Of a stretch of 64,000 nt of DNA, positions 9,727 through 17,392 are shown in pieces (position 1 is the stretch's first letter; each line of letters begins with the position of its first letter). Both the position numbers and the translations under genes were made by a program. The stretch is from Planctomycetaceae bacterium (lineage in GTDB: Bacteria > Planctomycetota > Planctomycetia > Planctomycetales > Planctomycetaceae). Under the pieces are notes generated by a model. The model saw only the letters and a list, made by a program, of their open reading frames with translations, had not been told where the DNA came from and did no database searches. The stretch covers positions 1 to 64,000 of the forward strand of contig JAKFWA010000107.1 of assembly GCA_021732995.1 (NCBI GenBank), in the 5' to 3' direction.

Positions 9727-10349
9727 CTTCTATCATTGGTGTCGAGAAGATTGGGCGCGTAAGCCCAAGAAGAATCCTACCGCAGGCCGCGCGAGATCCG
9801 AGAGTTCGTAGTTGAGGTAACTCGGACTACTTCATTTGGATAAACGAAGCCGTATCCATACTACGTTCCTTGGCGATTTGCTTAACGACGATCTGACGGT
9901 GATTGGGGCGTGGTGAGCTCTGCCGGTTAAGGTCAGTCCGACCCGCGGCTTTCACAATTCAACAGCCAACTCCACCGCGCGTTGCAGACTGAAATTCGAC
10001 GACAGTCTGCGAAACTCGATCATGCAATACAGGACGAACTCGCCATCAACCCGGATCGGCGCGGCGTTGCGAATCTAAATGCGGATTTCGGGACAGCCTC
10101 CTTGTTCATCAGGAGTTCATTCTACAAATGGCGACGTCCAACACGCCTGTGGCGGAATTCTAAGGCTGCCTCAAGCCGGGGCCGTACGGCTGGTGAGACC
10201 GATTCCAACTCAATTGTAGCGGCAAAAGGTCGCTGAAGTCGTGAGACTTCAGCCCGGAACACTTACGGGTTCTGCGACAGCCAGCATGGCAACGGCGAAG
10301 TTCGCCAATTTGCAGGCCGTGAATCGGGCCGGGACAAGGAGCGATCAAC
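9727..10349. other. Intergenic stretch without a recognisable gene
   Basis: No frame here gives a peptide I recognise on either strand. Given the decayed neighbours, it may hold further eroded coding sequence. The only clear structure is the hairpin at 10232-10253. Confidence 0.5.
10232..10253 (-). terminator. Hairpin downstream of the TolC-family gene
   Basis: GCTGAAGTC and GACTTCAGC form a perfect 9-bp stem around the loop GTGA. It lies about 100 bases after the stop of the minus-strand TolC-like gene. Only a short T-run follows on the minus strand, so it may be a terminator or a REP-like hairpin. Confidence 0.45.
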
Positions 10350-12011
10350 TTAAGGAACGACATCCGTGGCGAGAGCGGCGCGGTAGTCGGCTTGAGCGTT
10401 GAAGTAGTTGAGTTGGGCTTCGACTTCGGTCACAGCGGCGTCAGCGGTGGCTTGTTCGCGGAGATTGACCAACAGCAGGTTGCTGTCGCCGAGGTCGAAC
10501 TTGCGACGCTCGGCCGCTTCCATTTGGCGAGCGAGGTCGAGGGCTTGTCGTGCTTGGGTGAGTTGTTGATACGCGGCGCCGAGCGCGACGCTGGCGGATT
10601 GGACTTCGGCGACGATCTTCTCTTGAGTGAACTGTGTCTTGGCTTGCAGTTGAGCCAGCTTGCCTTCGACTGCTTGCGACTTGCCCTGAGCCTTGCGTCG
10701 CTGCAGCGGGACGCTCGCGACGAAGCCTGCTTCGAGTTCAAACGGGCCTTTGTCGTCCAGCTTCTTCTTTGCCGGAGCGCCGACATCTTGCGAGCCGACG
10801 AGCACGGCATCGACTTGCGGAAGGCAGAGGTTCTGTGCGTTTGCGAGGTCGATGTTGAGTTGTTCTCGCACAATCGCGAGCGCTCGCAGTTCGGGGCGGT
10901 TCGAGATTGCCAATTGAATGTCGGCGTCGAGGTTGCGCAGCGATGGATCGTCTTCGTCTGGGAATCGCGGCGGCAAGCGGTTCGAGTCGATGATGCGCGG
11001 GTTGCCCGACTCATCGCGCAGGAACAGCGACAGCTTGTACGCCGACTGCTGAAACTTTCGCTGAGCGTCGATCAGCTTCGTGCGTCGCGACACGATCAAG
11101 CGTTCGTTGTCGGTCAGTTCGATGGCCGGAGCGTCCCCTCGATCGACTCGCTTGCGTAGACCTTCGGTCCGATCCATCGCGATCTTCAGCAACTCGTCGT
11201 TGACCCGCACGTTCTGTCCGGCCGCAACCCAATTCCAGTAACTGATCGCCGCCGCTTGGATGAACCCGATGAATTGCGCTTGAATCTCCGGCTCGACCGA
11301 CTGCACTTCCCAACTGCTGCGATACAACCCGGCTCGGCGGTCGTCGATGTCGCGCCCCTGCGCGAGCGGGATCGTCGCCCCCACTTTGAGCTCGCCCCCT
11401 TGCTTTGTATCGCGCTCGCCGTACCACTCCGGAAAACTGCCGCGCCCGATCCGATAACCACCAAACACCGATCCGCCGCCGAACAACGGTTGCTCAGCCC
11501 CGATCGCGTGCCGGTAGTTCTCGTAGAAGCCGAGCGGCATGTTGAGCGTGTCGGCCTTGAGCTTCAGATCGAACTCGCCGTTCGCCTGTAACAACTCACC
11601 CTGAGCGATGTTCCGCGCGAACATCGCCGACCGCAGCAATGGATAGCTCGCGATGACTGAGCCGATCACGTCGTCGAGCATCAGTGGCGTGACGGTTGGT
11701 TCCTGCCGTGGTCGTGCGTCCGCGGGTTCTTGTGCCGAAATGAGCCGGAACGGACTCGTGTCTGGTTCGAGCTCTGCGATGGCGCTGTGCGCTTCGTTAG
11801 TTGCATCTAACTCTGAATCGGACGCTAACGCGTGCCGACTGGTGGGCGGGGCCTGAGAGTCGCGCACTGGCGGTGCTACCCGCGAAAAGTGTGCTGTTTC
11901 TGTTCGCGAGAGGAAGTTTTTCCTCTCGGCGAAAGACGACGCGGCGCAACCGCTAGCGGTCACTGCCGCGATCAGGCACAGCAGCGAGCCGTTCCTCCGT
12001 GATGTCCTCAT
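10350..12011 (-). CDS. TolC-family outer-membrane efflux lipoprotein
   Basis: The 553-residue protein has two TolC/OEP repeats (about residues 110-300 and 330-540) rich in long heptad helices, with sequence such as PLLRSAMFARNIAQGEL and IPLAQGRDID typical of planctomycete TolC members. I set the start at 12011 because a GGGAGG ribosome site lies about 10 bases upstream and the resulting N-terminus (RRNGSLLCLIAAVTASGC) is a lipoprotein signal with Cys after ASG. It would form the outer-membrane channel of a tripartite exporter. The cognate adaptor and ABC protein are probably those at 16064-19601 on the same strand. No substrate can be named. Confidence 0.88.
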   Translation of the reverse strand: MRTSRRNGSLLCLIAAVTASGCAASSFAERKNFLSRTETAHFSRVAPPVRDSQAPPTSRHALASDSELDATNEAHSAIAELEPDTSPFRLISAQEPADARPRQEPTVTPLMLDDVIGSVIASYPLLRSAMFARNIAQGELLQANGEFDLKLKADTLNMPLGFYENYRHAIGAEQPLFGGGSVFGGYRIGRGSFPEWYGERDTKQGGELKVGATIPLAQGRDIDDRRAGLYRSSWEVQSVEPEIQAQFIGFIQAAAISYWNWVAAGQNVRVNDELLKIAMDRTEGLRKRVDRGDAPAIELTDNERLIVSRRTKLIDAQRKFQQSAYKLSLFLRDESGNPRIIDSNRLPPRFPDEDDPSLRNLDADIQLAISNRPELRALAIVREQLNIDLANAQNLCLPQVDAVLVGSQDVGAPAKKKLDDKGPFELEAGFVASVPLQRRKAQGKSQAVEGKLAQLQAKTQFTQEKIVAEVQSASVALGAAYQQLTQARQALDLARQMEAAERRKFDLGDSNLLLVNLREQATADAAVTEVEAQLNYFNAQADYRAALATDVVP

Positions 12012-12167
12012 GCGATCCGAGCCTCCCGACAGAACAGTCATCGGCATCCGCAACCTTTGCCCGTGAGTCATAAGCGGCAGTTCAAGCAAGCTTGTCTTGG
12101 ATTACCCAAACTGACAGTCGATGGGGAACGATTTGGCGAGCAATTCGAGGCAGCGAAAGAGTCGCTG

Positions 12168-14582
12168 CTATTGACCGCTCACGAACAGAGGCAGGCGGCT
12201 GCCCTGCAAGAATGACGCGCGGAGCGAGGCGTCGCCTCGCTTCAGGTCCTTGGCTTCGCCCTGACGGGTTTCGCGCACGAGGGTGTGGAAGGGGTCGCCG
12301 GAATAACAGACTTCCCCTAGCGTGACCGACAGCGCGGCGTCTTCGGTCACGAACATCGGGCCTAGTTTGCCGTTCGTCGTGGTGTAAGACAGGCCGCCCA
12401 GGACTTCGGTTCTGCCGCCGGTGCGGGTCACGATCAGCGGACCGCCGCGCTCGGTTTTCAGGCCGAGAAACCAGGCTTGGCCCCCGGCGTTGAGGAAGTG
12501 AACACCTTCTTCTTCAGTGTTGAAGTGCCGCGCCCAGAGTTGTTGTCGCGGGCCGATTTCCCACTTACCGACGACGTTCTCGAAGAAGACTTTCCCTTCG
12601 CCGAGCAGCACACCGTTCGCTTCACAGTTGCGGACGACGATCGTGCGGCGCGAACGACTCTCGATTTTCAACGCGAGCGAACAATCTTCGATGACGAGCG
12701 GTTCGGCGGAATCTCCAGCGATGCGCAGCACGGGCGCGTCGCGATCCTTGAGCGTGTGACCTCGCAGCTTTCCGAAAAGGCCGGTCAGGCGGCGCACCTT
12801 CGGGCCGATGGTGACGGTGTCGGTGACATGCGAGTCGCTTCCTTTCGGCAGATAGACGGTCGTCGCGCCGGAGTCGAGCGCGCGTTGCAACGCGGCGGTG
12901 TCGTCGGACTCGGTGACTCGGCGATGGCTACGGATGTTTGCCCATTCGGTTAGGCGATCGAGCGCGGGTTCGGGAGTTTCTTCGACCGGCAGGTTCAGCG
13001 AACTCGTGCGGCCGGGGAACAGGCTTAGCACCGGAGCCGACACAAACTCGGCAACGTCCGATCCTGCGACGCTGGGCCTGCCCTCGTCGTCGGTGTTTTC
13101 AATCGCCAGCTTGTAGCCGGTCGCGCGGATATTCCGAGCGAACAATGCCTCGCGCGAGACGATCGCCGACGAATCGCTCGCCGCACCGTTGCCGATCAGC
13201 TCAGCATCGACGAGCGCGACGATTCCGAGTTTGCTCTGAAAGGCCGTGACAGCGTTGCGGCTTTTCAGTCCGCGAATCGCGAGGCATTGACCTTCATTGA
13301 GGAACCCAACCTGTTTCTGACCCGCGAGCGTGATGTGTTCCAGCGTCTGGCTGTTGACCGTGCCACCGGTTTTGATGCCGATCTCGAAGCCTTCCACCTG
13401 CAACCGCTTCACGAGCAGCGGGCCGTTCATGTCGAAGTACGCGAGGTCCAGGCCGATCACACCCGCGCCGTCGCCGCTGCGGATCGTCACATCGCGCAGG
13501 CTGCCGGTGTTGTTCGAGTAAAACTGCAAGCCGATCGCACCCGCATTGCCGAGACCGGTATCGACTGTCAGTTCGGCAATATTGTTGTTGAACCAATCAG
13601 CCGAGCCGCGTTGCCGCTCCTCGTTGCCACAAAAGCCGAGCGTCAGGACCGGTTGCGGCTTCGAAATGTCGTTGAATATCGCATCCTTGAGTCGCAGCGT
13701 CGTCCGCTCTCGCGATTCGCCACGCACGTTGTTGCGACCATGCCCGCGACCCGGCTGAAACTTTAGTGTTTTCGAGATGAGATACGTTCCTGCCGGGAGG
13801 TAGATGACTCGGCCCGTCGCTTGGCACTCGTCGATGGCTCGCTGAATCGAGTCGGTGTCGTCGTGCTTGCCGTCGCCGTGCGCAGAATACGGAGCCTCGC
13901 GCACGTTGAGCCAGCCGCAGTCATCGGGATAACTACCAAATGCCGAGTGATCGACAGGCGTGGCAGGCAGCGCGGTGGTCTCGCTGGCGATGAACCGCAC
14001 TTTACCCAGCCCCGCGACATCCGGCTGCCCGCCCGTGCGATGAGTTCCATTGCAGAAGAACCGAATCCACCGCGCCGTGATTGGCGACTTGAATCGATGC
14101 AACTCACCCGTGTAGTTGTCTGCTTTCGGAGCCTTTGCGAATCGGAAGCTTTGACGGACTGTGCGCCAGCTTTTCGGGTCCAATTCCGTGTTGCCCTCGT
14201 CGCTGACCGAATACTGCACCGTCACGTCCGCGAACCCGCGATGCGGCGAGCCATTGTGATTCCACACGCGAAACGCCCCGACCGTTTGTATCCGGCCGAG
14301 ATCGAACTCAACCACCGGGTGTTCGTCCGGCCCGCTCGGCAAATACGCCCCGTTCCACATCGACCCACCATCGGCATAACCATTCGTCGTTAACTGAAAC
14401 ACGCCGCTTTCCGACGCGGTCTCCTTGAACCCGTGGTCGTTGACCAAGTTCATGGCGCTCATCAACCCCTTGACCTGCTCGCTGGACGCCCGCGCCGTCA
14501 CGCCCTCAATGAACCGCTCGGCCGCCGACGCCGCGCCGTCGATACTGCACCACAATGCCACCACGAGAATACTGTTTCGCAT
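12168..14582 (-). CDS. Discoidin-like plus right-handed beta-helix (pectate-lyase-3/GH28-like) secreted protein
   Basis: The 804-residue protein starts with a signal peptide (MRNSILVVALWCSIDGAASA), so I use the ATG at 14582 rather than the longer frame. Residues about 25-200 look like an F5/8-type C (discoidin) carbohydrate-binding module (VVEFDLGRIQTVGAFRVWN, ARWIRFFCNG). Residues about 215-600 hold a pectate-lyase-3-type beta helix beginning with ARGDG-like HGDGKHDDTDSIQRAID and IYLPAGTYLISKTL. It is a paralogue of the protein at 50321-52210 and shares the blocks GAIGLQFYSNN, DMNGPLLV and NEGQ. Function is likely binding or cleavage of a uronic-acid polysaccharide at the cell surface. The catalytic residues cannot be fixed by eye. 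Confidence 0.8.
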   Translation of the reverse strand: MRNSILVVALWCSIDGAASAAERFIEGVTARASSEQVKGLMSAMNLVNDHGFKETASESGVFQLTTNGYADGGSMWNGAYLPSGPDEHPVVEFDLGRIQTVGAFRVWNHNGSPHRGFADVTVQYSVSDEGNTELDPKSWRTVRQSFRFAKAPKADNYTGELHRFKSPITARWIRFFCNGTHRTGGQPDVAGLGKVRFIASETTALPATPVDHSAFGSYPDDCGWLNVREAPYSAHGDGKHDDTDSIQRAIDECQATGRVIYLPAGTYLISKTLKFQPGRGHGRNNVRGESRERTTLRLKDAIFNDISKPQPVLTLGFCGNEERQRGSADWFNNNIAELTVDTGLGNAGAIGLQFYSNNTGSLRDVTIRSGDGAGVIGLDLAYFDMNGPLLVKRLQVEGFEIGIKTGGTVNSQTLEHITLAGQKQVGFLNEGQCLAIRGLKSRNAVTAFQSKLGIVALVDAELIGNGAASDSSAIVSREALFARNIRATGYKLAIENTDDEGRPSVAGSDVAEFVSAPVLSLFPGRTSSLNLPVEETPEPALDRLTEWANIRSHRRVTESDDTAALQRALDSGATTVYLPKGSDSHVTDTVTIGPKVRRLTGLFGKLRGHTLKDRDAPVLRIAGDSAEPLVIEDCSLALKIESRSRRTIVVRNCEANGVLLGEGKVFFENVVGKWEIGPRQQLWARHFNTEEEGVHFLNAGGQAWFLGLKTERGGPLIVTRTGGRTEVLGGLSYTTTNGKLGPMFVTEDAALSVTLGEVCYSGDPFHTLVRETRQGEAKDLKRGDASLRASFLQGSRLPLFVSGQ

Positions 14583-14673
14583 GTTGAAGTTTCTGTTTCG
14601 GGTTCCGGCTATTGCACTCAATCTCCGCAAAGTCATCACGAGATGGTCTGCGGACAAACACTGATGCAACCGC

Positions 14674-14976
14674 TCAAAACTTCGCGCTGCGGATGACTTC
14701 GATGTCTGTCGAGTACGCGATCATGGCGAAGCGGGCGAAGAAGTCTTGTTCCAAGCGAGCAAGCAGTTGCAGGGCCGGGTCCGGTGGGAGCACCACTTCG
14801 ATTTGGATGTTTCCGAACTCTTCGATGTCGGCGACGCGCGAGCCTTGCGCGCCGACTCCTTCGACCGGGAAGAGCGTGTAGCCGTGAGCGCCGATCTTGA
14901 CCAGCAGTTCGACGACCGGCGTGCGAGCGAGAGCCTCGCAGACAATTGTCACAAGTTTCATCGAGTGCAGTTTCAT
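14674..14976 (-). CDS. sbtB: PII-like regulator of the bicarbonate transporter (SbtB-like)
   Basis: This 100-residue protein has the ferredoxin-like PII fold pattern of SbtB: MKLVTIVCEAL, a GAHGYT turn, the short T-loop region with GVGAQGSR, and the C-terminal FGNIQIEVV and FAMIAYSTDIEV. SbtB binds adenine nucleotides (cAMP, AMP, ATP/ADP) and controls the Na+/bicarbonate symporter SbtA. Its start overlaps the sbtA stop by four bases (ATGA), which indicates translational coupling. Unlike many cyanobacterial SbtB proteins it lacks the C-terminal CGPEGC redox loop and ends in RSAKF. The assignment is strengthened by the neighbour. Confidence 0.88.
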   Translation of the reverse strand: MKLHSMKLVTIVCEALARTPVVELLVKIGAHGYTLFPVEGVGAQGSRVADIEEFGNIQIEVVLPPDPALQLLARLEQDFFARFAMIAYSTDIEVIRSAKF

Positions 14977-15968
14977 GGCGTGCCTCCGAACAGGCGTTTG
15001 GCGACTTCAAAGTAGATCGGCAAGCCGATCGTGATGTTGAACGGAAACGTGATCGCAAGCGCCGACGTGAGATACAACGTCGGATTCGCGTCGGGCAGCG
15101 ACAAGCGCACGGCGGCGGGAGCGGCGATGTACGACGCGCTTGCGGCCAGCGTCCCCAGCAACATCGCACCGCCGAGACTCAGTCCAGCGAAGTGACCGAC
15201 GGCGACACCGAGCGATCCGTGAAGCACGGGCATCGTCACGCCGAACGCGATCAAGAACAGACCGACCTTGCGCAGATCGCCGAATCGCCGCGCGGCAACC
15301 ATCCCCATCTCCATCAGAAACAACGCGAGCACTCCCTGGAACGGAGCGACGAAGAAGCCGGCAGTCGCGTCGTAGCCACGCTCGCCCGACAGGAAGCCGA
15401 TCAGCATGGCTCCGACCAACAGGATCACACTGCGGCCGAGACACGCTTCATGCAACGCGACTCGCAACGTCGGGCCGAACAATTCCCCCGGCTTCGCGTT
15501 CATCAGCTTGCCGAGCACAACGCCAATAATGATCGCCGGTGACTCCATCACCGCGAGAAACGCTGACGCGAATTCCTCATACGGCTGATTGAGCGACTTC
15601 AGGAAATTCGTCGCCGCGATGAACGTGACCGCGCTGACCGATCCGTAGTGCGCCGCGATCGCCGCCGCATCGACCGGCGACAACCGGCCGAGGAACCGCA
15701 GCACGGGATAGCTCCACAAGGGAATCAACGTGCCTAGCACAATCGCCGCAAGCGCCGGCAGCCACACGGCCGCCAGACCCGCCTTCGAGATCGCCACGCC
15801 CCCTTTGAACCCGATCGACGTCAGCAAATAGATCGTCAGCCCCAGATACAGCGGCTCGGGAAACTTGAGATCACTCTTAGATAACGTCGCGAACACGCCG
15901 AGCAAAAAGAACAACACTGCCGGCGACAACAGATTCGCCTGAATGGCCTGCATCAGGTCGGACGTCAT
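14973..15968 (-). CDS. sbtA: Sodium-dependent bicarbonate transporter, SbtA family
   Basis: The 331-residue membrane protein has about ten hydrophobic segments in two inverted halves and family blocks such as LSPAVLFFLLGVFA, LTSIGFKGGVAI, HYGSVSAVTF and LAVMESPAIIIG. A good AGGAGA ribosome site precedes the ATG at 15968. SbtA imports bicarbonate with Na+ across the inner membrane; outside cyanobacteria it probably feeds carboxylation reactions or pH/carbon homeostasis rather than RuBisCO. It forms a two-gene unit with the PII-like sbtB immediately downstream. Its position between exporter genes is unusual. Confidence 0.92.
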   Translation of the reverse strand: MTSDLMQAIQANLLSPAVLFFLLGVFATLSKSDLKFPEPLYLGLTIYLLTSIGFKGGVAISKAGLAAVWLPALAAIVLGTLIPLWSYPVLRFLGRLSPVDAAAIAAHYGSVSAVTFIAATNFLKSLNQPYEEFASAFLAVMESPAIIIGVVLGKLMNAKPGELFGPTLRVALHEACLGRSVILLVGAMLIGFLSGERGYDATAGFFVAPFQGVLALFLMEMGMVAARRFGDLRKVGLFLIAFGVTMPVLHGSLGVAVGHFAGLSLGGAMLLGTLAASASYIAAPAAVRLSLPDANPTLYLTSALAITFPFNITIGLPIYFEVAKRLFGGTP

Positions 15969-16020
15969 CGTGTCTCCTATCTTTCGTCGTCACGCACGGT
16001 TTCGTGGATGTCCTCGAACC

Positions 16021-16057
16021 ATGAGCCGGAACGCGCTCGGGCCCTCCGGCTAATGGG
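16021..16057 (-). repeat. REP-like interspersed repeat, copy A
   Basis: On the minus strand this reads GCCGGAGGGCCCGAGCGCG followed by TTCCGGCTCAT. Ends AGCCGGA/TCCGGCT can pair. Similar sequences recur at 19702-19738 and 20878-20909, all between genes. Confidence 0.55.
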
Positions 16058-16063
16058 CAGTTC

Positions 16064-17392
16064 TCACTTTTCCTTGTCTGACTTGCTTGCGCCGCTCGCT
16101 TCGGCATAGGCGACCGTCGGCGGGAAGCCGTTAAGTCTTCGCCAGGCTTCGTAGCCGAGGCCGACTTGGTCGAGCAGTACCCAGCCGTTGGCTCGTGTAC
16201 CTTGCCTCAAGAACTTCGTGCTCGGCCATTTCGGCGAGTCGGGGTCGGGGACGACGAGCACTCGGAATTGGTTTTTGCTGTTGCCGGCGGCGGCATCGAC
16301 GTTGATGACTTCACCGCCGAACGTGCCGACCGCGACGCTCGGCCAGCCGGCAAATTGCACGGCGGGCCAGCCTTCAAACTGCAATCGCACTTTACGGCCG
16401 ACGCTGATCAGTGGCGCGTCGTTGCCATTGGCCCAAATCTCGGCCGCGCGGTCGTCGGCATCGGGGACGAGCTGAAACAGAGGGTCGCCCTGCTTAACCA
16501 TCTCGCCCCCCGCGTGTGCCATCAGGTGCATGATGCGGCCGGCTCGCGGAGCACGCACGACCTGACTTTGCTGCTGAGCGATCTTCACCTGCAACTCGGC
16601 GATCGTCTTTTCGAGCTTCGAGACATCGCCGTTCGCCTTTTGAAAGGTCGCCTTCGACGAATCGACCTTCGCCTGAGCCTCCCGCTCCTTCGCCGACCGC
16701 TCGTTCCGCTTGGCCTTGAGTTCATTCTGAGCCGCTCGGATGTACGCCTCGGCCTTATCGACCTTCGCGATGGCCTCCTTCCACTTCCGCTCCGCCTCTT
16801 GCACTTTCAACTCAGAAGTGAGGCCGTCCTTCTTGAGTTCTTTCTGACGTTCAAAGTCGAGCCGTTGTTGCAGCTCGCCGGCTTGCTCGGCGTCGAGGTT
16901 CCGTTCCTCGATCTTGAGTTTCTCCTCGGCCACTTTGATGTACTCATCCGCCGCCGCGACTGTCTGATCGCGAGCCGTCTCGAACGCCGCGACCTGAGCC
17001 TCATACGCCAGCACGACGATCTTGTTCGCTTCCAGTTCCCGCTGCGTCGCCGTGAGTTGCTCTTGCTGCCGCACCTGCAAGTTCGGATCGAGGTCTTGAA
17101 TCTCCAAGATGAATTGACCCGCCGCCAGTTCGGCACCTTCGTACAACCCGTCCCCCCACCGCACGACTCGCCCGCTGATCGGAGCCTCCACCGGCTGCTG
17201 TCGTTCGAGCGGCGAGTACGCGACGACTCGCCCTGTCCCGCTCACGGTCTGCTGCCACGGAGCAAACCCCAACGCGAGAATTGCCCCGCCCAGAAAAACC
17301 AACAGCACGCGCGCGACACGCCTCGCGATTCGCGACGACCGCGCCAATCGCATTGCGGGAAACATGTGAGGTGATTCAACGATCGTTTGCAT
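16064..17392 (-). CDS. HlyD-type periplasmic adaptor (membrane fusion protein)
   Basis: The 442-residue protein has an N-terminal cytoplasmic tail, one membrane helix (about residues 22-42, LLVFLGGAILALGFAPW), a biotinyl-lipoyl-like half (VEAPISGRVVRW), a very long charged coiled coil (about 85-285) and the returning lipoyl/beta-barrel part with VRAPRAGRIMHL. This is the layout of type-I secretion adaptors. It overlaps the end of the ABC exporter gene by about 17 bases, so both are surely co-translated. It would bridge the ABC protein and a TolC channel. I use the ATG at 17392 (MQTIVE); a start at 17404 is also possible. Confidence 0.88.
   Translation of the reverse strand: MQTIVESPHMFPAMRLARSSRIARRVARVLLVFLGGAILALGFAPWQQTVSGTGRVVAYSPLERQQPVEAPISGRVVRWGDGLYEGAELAAGQFILEIQDLDPNLQVRQQEQLTATQRELEANKIVVLAYEAQVAAFETARDQTVAAADEYIKVAEEKLKIEERNLDAEQAGELQQRLDFERQKELKKDGLTSELKVQEAERKWKEAIAKVDKAEAYIRAAQNELKAKRNERSAKEREAQAKVDSSKATFQKANGDVSKLEKTIAELQVKIAQQQSQVVRAPRAGRIMHLMAHAGGEMVKQGDPLFQLVPDADDRAAEIWANGNDAPLISVGRKVRLQFEGWPAVQFAGWPSVAVGTFGGEVINVDAAAGNSKNQFRVLVVPDPDSPKWPSTKFLRQGTRANGWVLLDQVGLGYEAWRRLNGFPPTVAYAEASGASKSDKEK

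Noticed and set aside
9982-10236. 84-codon plus-strand frame in the gap before the TolC-like gene
   Set aside because: Composition and lack of motifs or a ribosome site give no support for a real gene.
10392-11159. 255-codon plus-strand frame opposite the TolC-like gene
   Set aside because: It is the antisense shadow of the TolC coding sequence.
16166-17374. 402-codon plus-strand frame opposite the HlyD-like gene
   Set aside because: Antisense shadow of the coiled-coil coding sequence, with repetitive Leu/Arg composition.
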